From positions 1 through 8,799 of the forward strand of contig JAYTUJ010000019.1 in the NCBI GenBank assembly GCA_043744615.1: DNA of 8,799 bases, written 5' to 3'. Shown here piece by piece: positions 6,418 to 8,799 of the stretch; within the stretch, counting starts at the first letter, position 1, and every line of letters begins with the position of its first letter. This stretch comes from JAYTUJ01 sp043744615. GTDB taxonomy: Bacteria > Patescibacteriota > Minisyncoccia > Phycocordibacterales > CAIRYW01. Below the pieces are notes generated by a model that made no database searches, was not told the origin of the DNA, and saw only the letters and a list, made by a program, of their open reading frames with translations. The translations under genes and the position numbers were made by a program.

Positions 6418-7299
6418 ATGAATAAAGACTACTACAAATTACTTGGCATTCAAAAAAACGCTTCTCAAGACGAGGTTAAAAAAGCCTTTCGTAAACTCGC
6501 GCACGAACATCACCCAGACAAACAAGGTGGTGATGCTGCAAAATTTAAAGAAGTGAACGAAGCGTATGGAGTGCTTTCTGATGAAAAAAAGCGTGCTCAA
6601 TACGACCAATTTGGATCTAATTTTCAAGGTGGTGCTGGCGGAGGTGGATTTAACGGCGGAGGCTTTGACTTTAGTGGTTTTGATTTTTCTCAAGGCTTTG
6701 GTGGTCAACAAGGAAACATGGAATTTGATCTCAATGATATTCTCGGTTCATTTTTTGGTGGTGGCGGAGGACGCAGACGACCACGAAAAGGGGCTGATCT
6801 TTCGACCTCAATTGATTTAACTTTTGAAGAAAGTATATTCGGTACTAAAAAAGTAATTAGAGTTCGACGAGAGAAAAAAGACGAAGAAATTGAAATAAAT
6901 GTTCCATCAGGAATTGATAATGGGGAATCATTACGAATGACTGGAAAAGGCGAACCTATGCCAGAAGGTGTTCCAGGGGATTTGTACATTAAAGTACGAG
7001 TTCGGCCAAACGAAACATTTAAAAAAGAGGGTTATAACTTGGTTATGAATTTATCGATTAAAGTTACCGACGCATTACTTGGATTCACTCCAAAAATAAA
7101 AACACTTGATTCTGACTTAGAAGTTGCTATTCCTGCAGGAATAAAACATGGCGAAGTCTTACGAGTAAAAGGTAAAGGTGTTCCATTTGATGCGCATCGA
7201 CGAGGGGATTTGTTTATCCGAATCTCTATCGACATGCCAAAAAAGCTTTCAAAAGAAGCAAAAAAGCTTATTGAGGAACTCAAAAAAGAAGGTTTATAA
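6418..7299 (+). CDS. dnaJ: DnaJ-family co-chaperone (Hsp40) without zinc finger
   Basis: This protein stimulates DnaK ATP hydrolysis and hands over unfolded clients. The 293-residue protein has a J domain (about 3-67) with the essential HPD at 32-34 and the QYDQFG end. A Gly/Phe-rich region follows (about 70-117). Two C-terminal beta-barrel substrate domains come next (about 125-275), with INVPSGIDNGESLRMTGKG and VAIPAGIKHGEVLRVKGKG as their matching signatures. A short lysine-rich helical tail ends it. The four CXXCXGXG repeats of classical DnaJ, expected between the GTKKVIRVRR strand and EIEINVPSGI, are absent, and the protein has no cysteine at all. By architecture it is therefore class B (CbpA-like), although its position after dnaK is that of dnaJ. 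The symbol follows position; the class call follows sequence. Confidence 0.93.
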   Translation: MNKDYYKLLGIQKNASQDEVKKAFRKLAHEHHPDKQGGDAAKFKEVNEAYGVLSDEKKRAQYDQFGSNFQGGAGGGGFNGGGFDFSGFDFSQGFGGQQGNMEFDLNDILGSFFGGGGGRRRPRKGADLSTSIDLTFEESIFGTKKVIRVRREKKDEEIEINVPSGIDNGESLRMTGKGEPMPEGVPGDLYIKVRVRPNETFKKEGYNLVMNLSIKVTDALLGFTPKIKTLDSDLEVAIPAGIKHGEVLRVKGKGVPFDAHRRGDLFIRISIDMPKKLSKEAKKLIEELKKEGL

Positions 7300-7326
7300 A
7301 CAGCGTTTAATCGAATACCGAGAAAC

Positions 7327-7369
7327 AAAAACCGGCTCATGCTATACTAATTGGCATGAGCTGGTTTTT
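7327..7369 (+). terminator. Intrinsic terminator of the dnaKJ unit, overlapping the next gene's start
   Basis: The left arm 7327-7342 (A-run, then CCGGCTCATGC) pairs with the right arm 7354-7369 (GCATGAGCTGG, then T-run) in a 16-bp stem with one G-U wobble and an 11-base loop. The five T residues at 7365-7369 form the U-tract, so this is a complete terminator starting 27 bases after the dnaJ stop. The right arm contains the ATG (7356) and first codons of the following transporter gene, and the loop holds its -10 box. Confidence 0.82.
7340..7348 (+). promoter_or_regulatory. Extended -10 promoter of the EamA-family gene, predicted leaderless
   Basis: TGC (7340-7342) directly precedes TATACT (7343-7348), an extended -10 element with five of six consensus bases. 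The sequence 17 bases upstream of it (7320-7325) is a poor -35 match, as is common for extended -10 promoters. Initiation about 7 bases downstream falls at 7355-7356, at or next to the ATG, so the message would be essentially leaderless. The element lies in the loop of the dnaJ terminator. Confidence 0.65.
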
Positions 7370-8270
7370 GCTTACCGTTATCAGTACATTTATTTACGCA
7401 GGTATCAATCACTTAGACAAGATTATTTTATCTAAGTATTTCCATACCCAAGGTCCTTCAACAATAGTTCAGATTTCTTCATTTTTTGCTTTATTATCAT
7501 TGCCTTTTTTATATTTCATTAGACCAGATATTTTAGTTTTTGGAATTTCAAACGCACTACAACTTACTCTTATCGGAGCAGCAACTGCGTATGCAATGTT
7601 TCTTTATCTCAAAGCATTATTTAAGGATGATGCTTCGGTAGTAACTGCTTTTTTTCAACTTATTCCAGTATTTGGATACATACTTGGTTTTATTATTCTT
7701 CATGAATCAGTTTCACCAATAAAATTATTTGGGGCTGCAATTACAATTTCTGGATTATTATTATTAAGTTTGCATTTTGAAAAAGGTCAGAAAATAAAAA
7801 TAAAAAAGGAGATTATCTGGCTCATGACTGGTTCAAGTTTTGTATATGCACTAACCGACATTTTATATCGTCGAATTGCTACCGATATACATTTTACAGA
7901 ATCAATTTTTTGGTCATATTTAGGTTTTGCATTATTTGGACTCGCAATATACATACTAAAACCTTCTGCTCGCAAAGAATTACGAACCACGCTTACAGAA
8001 AATAAAAGGGTTGGTATCGTATTAAGTGCAATTGTTGAAATAAGTTATATTGCTGCAAACATGATGCTTTCAAAGGCATTCATTGTTACACCGCTTATAT
8101 TTTACGTTCTCATTACAAATTCATTCCAACCCCTTATTGTATTTTTATTAGGGATTATTCTTACAATCGTATTTCCAAAAATTCATACCGAAAACATGTC
8201 AAAAACTGTTTTGATACAACGTTTAATCGGAATCTTGTGCACTATCATTGGAAGCTATTTTATTCTATAA
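7356..8270 (+). CDS. EamA/DMT-superfamily membrane transporter
   Basis: The protein is predicted to sit in the cytoplasmic membrane and move small metabolites; the substrate cannot be told from sequence. The 304 residues hold about ten hydrophobic helices, roughly at 2-19, 37-55, 64-85, 92-115, 122-140, 152-172, 181-201, 218-238, 244-272 and 285-303, in the two-times-five arrangement of EamA proteins. The first repeat shows the typical pattern with P104 and E117 (SVVTAFFQLIPVFGYILGF, then LHESVSP, then LFGAAITISGLLLL). The second repeat is more divergent and lacks the matching Glu. The start is well supported because the next Met is residue 81 and the first helix begins at once. Arginine codons are mixed (two of seven CGA), unlike the ribosomal genes. 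It is separated from dnaJ by a terminator and followed 23 bases later by speD. Confidence 0.88.
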   Translation: MSWFLLTVISTFIYAGINHLDKIILSKYFHTQGPSTIVQISSFFALLSLPFLYFIRPDILVFGISNALQLTLIGAATAYAMFLYLKALFKDDASVVTAFFQLIPVFGYILGFIILHESVSPIKLFGAAITISGLLLLSLHFEKGQKIKIKKEIIWLMTGSSFVYALTDILYRRIATDIHFTESIFWSYLGFALFGLAIYILKPSARKELRTTLTENKRVGIVLSAIVEISYIAANMMLSKAFIVTPLIFYVLITNSFQPLIVFLLGIILTIVFPKIHTENMSKTVLIQRLIGILCTIIGSYFIL

Positions 8271-8271
8271 T
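8266..8271 (+). promoter_or_regulatory. Possible -10 box for speD
   Basis: A perfect TATAAT overlaps the TAA stop of the transporter gene and lies 22 bases before the speD ATG, which would give a leader of about 16 bases. No good -35 hexamer is found at 16-18 bases upstream, and no TGn extension precedes it. A second AT-rich match, TATATA, lies at 8275-8280. Co-transcription from the transporter promoter is an equal possibility. Confidence 0.35.
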
Positions 8272-8293
8272 AGGTATATAACAAAAAACATGT

Positions 8294-8689
8294 ATGCAAA
8301 CAATTAACTTTGGCGAACATATTACTATCGATGGATACGGTGGAAATCCTGATTTACTAAATAATAAGGATTTAGTTTTAAAAGCACTGACAGAATTACC
8401 AGAAAAACTTGGTATGCATAAACTTTGTGAACCTCAAGTATTTTTTGCAGAAGGAAACAATGATAAAGATCCGGGGGGCTGGAGTGGTTTTGTAGTTATT
8501 CTTGAGAGCCATATTAGTATTCATACATTTCCTGGACGAAAATTTGTCAGTGCCGATGTGTATACCTGCAAAAATGGAATGGATACAAAATTAATCGTTG
8601 AGTACTTTACAAAAACTTTTGAACTCAACGATGTAGAAGAACATTTAATACAACGAGGAACACGGTATCCTGCGGAGAATTTAATCTAA
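8294..8689 (+). CDS. speD: SpeD-family pyruvoyl-dependent decarboxylase (S-adenosylmethionine decarboxylase proenzyme)
   Basis: Family members make decarboxylated AdoMet, the aminopropyl donor for spermidine. The 131-residue proenzyme keeps the self-cleavage site: LESHISIHT (70-78), with predicted cleavage between E71 and S72, where S72 becomes the pyruvoyl group. H77 and C92 lie 5 and 20 residues after S72, the same spacing as S63, H68 and C83 of the Thermotoga maritima enzyme. HTFPGRKFVSADVYTC (77-92) follows the family pattern, but a Gly stands where FPE or WPE usually has Glu. The N-terminus FGEHITIDGYGGNP is also typical. The chosen ATG (8294) precedes the conserved start; an overlapping ATG at 8290 opens only a five-codon frame. 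No spermidine synthase is seen nearby. Some SpeD relatives are reported to act on ornithine or arginine, so the substrate is unproven. Confidence 0.93.
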   Translation: MQTINFGEHITIDGYGGNPDLLNNKDLVLKALTELPEKLGMHKLCEPQVFFAEGNNDKDPGGWSGFVVILESHISIHTFPGRKFVSADVYTCKNGMDTKLIVEYFTKTFELNDVEEHLIQRGTRYPAENLI

Positions 8690-8712
8690 CTTTTTTATTT
8701 CCGAACACTATT

Positions 8713-8799
8713 ATGATTCCCGAATTTCCGCAGTTTAAAAAAATTGAACTTTCAGACCGAGCTGAGATAGAAAACTTTGCTCATACACACCCATTATAC
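8713..8799 (+). CDS. Start of a probable DUF2156 (LPG-synthetase C-terminal-like) protein, cut by window end
   Basis: Twenty-nine codons are visible, and the frame stays open to the window edge. The residues MIPEFPQFKKIELSDRAEIE, then NFAHTHPLY, resemble the start of DUF2156 proteins. In these, a short segment of the form FK-xx-L-x-D-(K/R)-x-x-(I/V) and a following HPPY-like motif precede the first acyltransferase-fold domain. DUF2156 is related to the catalytic C-terminal domain of MprF, which adds lysine to phosphatidylglycerol, but many members have unknown substrates. It starts 23 bases after speD on the same strand, with no terminator stem between them, so co-transcription is likely. The family call rests on a short stretch and is tentative; the CDS itself is likely. 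Confidence 0.5.
   Translation, partial: MIPEFPQFKKIELSDRAEIENFAHTHPLY

Noticed and set aside
8670..8733. Inverted pair CTGCGGA (8670-8676) and TCCGCAG (8727-8733) plus a T-run as a terminator of speD
   Set aside because: The loop is 50 bases and the T-run at 8691-8696 lies inside it, so it cannot act as an intrinsic terminator. A 7-base match is likely chance.
1..8799. Reassignment of TGA to an amino acid, as in Gracilibacteria and Absconditabacteria
   Set aside because: None of the 13 visible stops is TGA, which raised the question, but no conserved gene contains an in-frame TGA. The standard bacterial code explains everything, and low TGA use is normal in AT-rich genomes.

Overview
This window reads as a compact, AT-rich bacterial chromosome segment. 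Thirteen complete or nearly complete genes and two edge fragments all lie on the + strand, with gaps of 1 to about 85 bases. The best guess for the organism is a Candidate Phyla Radiation (Patescibacteria) bacterium, probably in the Parcubacteria-like part. The reasons are an inference from several traits together: shortened core proteins (L13 lacks both ends, DnaJ lacks its zinc finger), no recognisable Shine-Dalgarno sequence before any of 13 starts, very short or absent leaders at predicted promoters, and strong preference for the arginine codon CGA in highly expressed genes. No rRNA is present to confirm this. The code looks standard: genes end in TAA or TAG, and no conserved frame is broken by TGA.

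Positions 1-3360 hold the end of the large ribosomal protein cluster in the classical alpha-operon order: rpsM (C-terminal part), rpsK, rpsD, rpoA, rplQ, followed directly by rplM and rpsI. Gaps are 1 to 29 bases, so one polycistronic message is likely. It ends at a strong intrinsic terminator with a cUUCGg tetraloop (3379-3399).

Positions 3400-7370 hold a heat-shock chaperone operon: grpE, an unrecognised 103-residue gene, dnaK, and a zinc-finger-less dnaJ. A sigma-70-type promoter (TTGATT, 17 bases, TAAAAT) sits so close to grpE that the message would have a leader of only about 4 bases. A small inverted repeat covers its -10 box, and no CIRCE element is present. dnaK may have an additional promoter. 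The operon ends in a 16-bp stem terminator whose loop holds the extended -10 box of the next gene, and whose right arm and U-tract are that gene's first codons.

Positions 7356-8799 form an accessory tail: a ten-helix EamA/DMT-family transporter, a pyruvoyl-dependent SpeD-family decarboxylase, and the first 29 codons of what looks like a DUF2156 (lysylphosphatidylglycerol synthetase C-terminal-like) protein. The function shared by these three, if any, is unknown. No CRISPR array, insertion sequence, tRNA, riboswitch or phage gene was seen.
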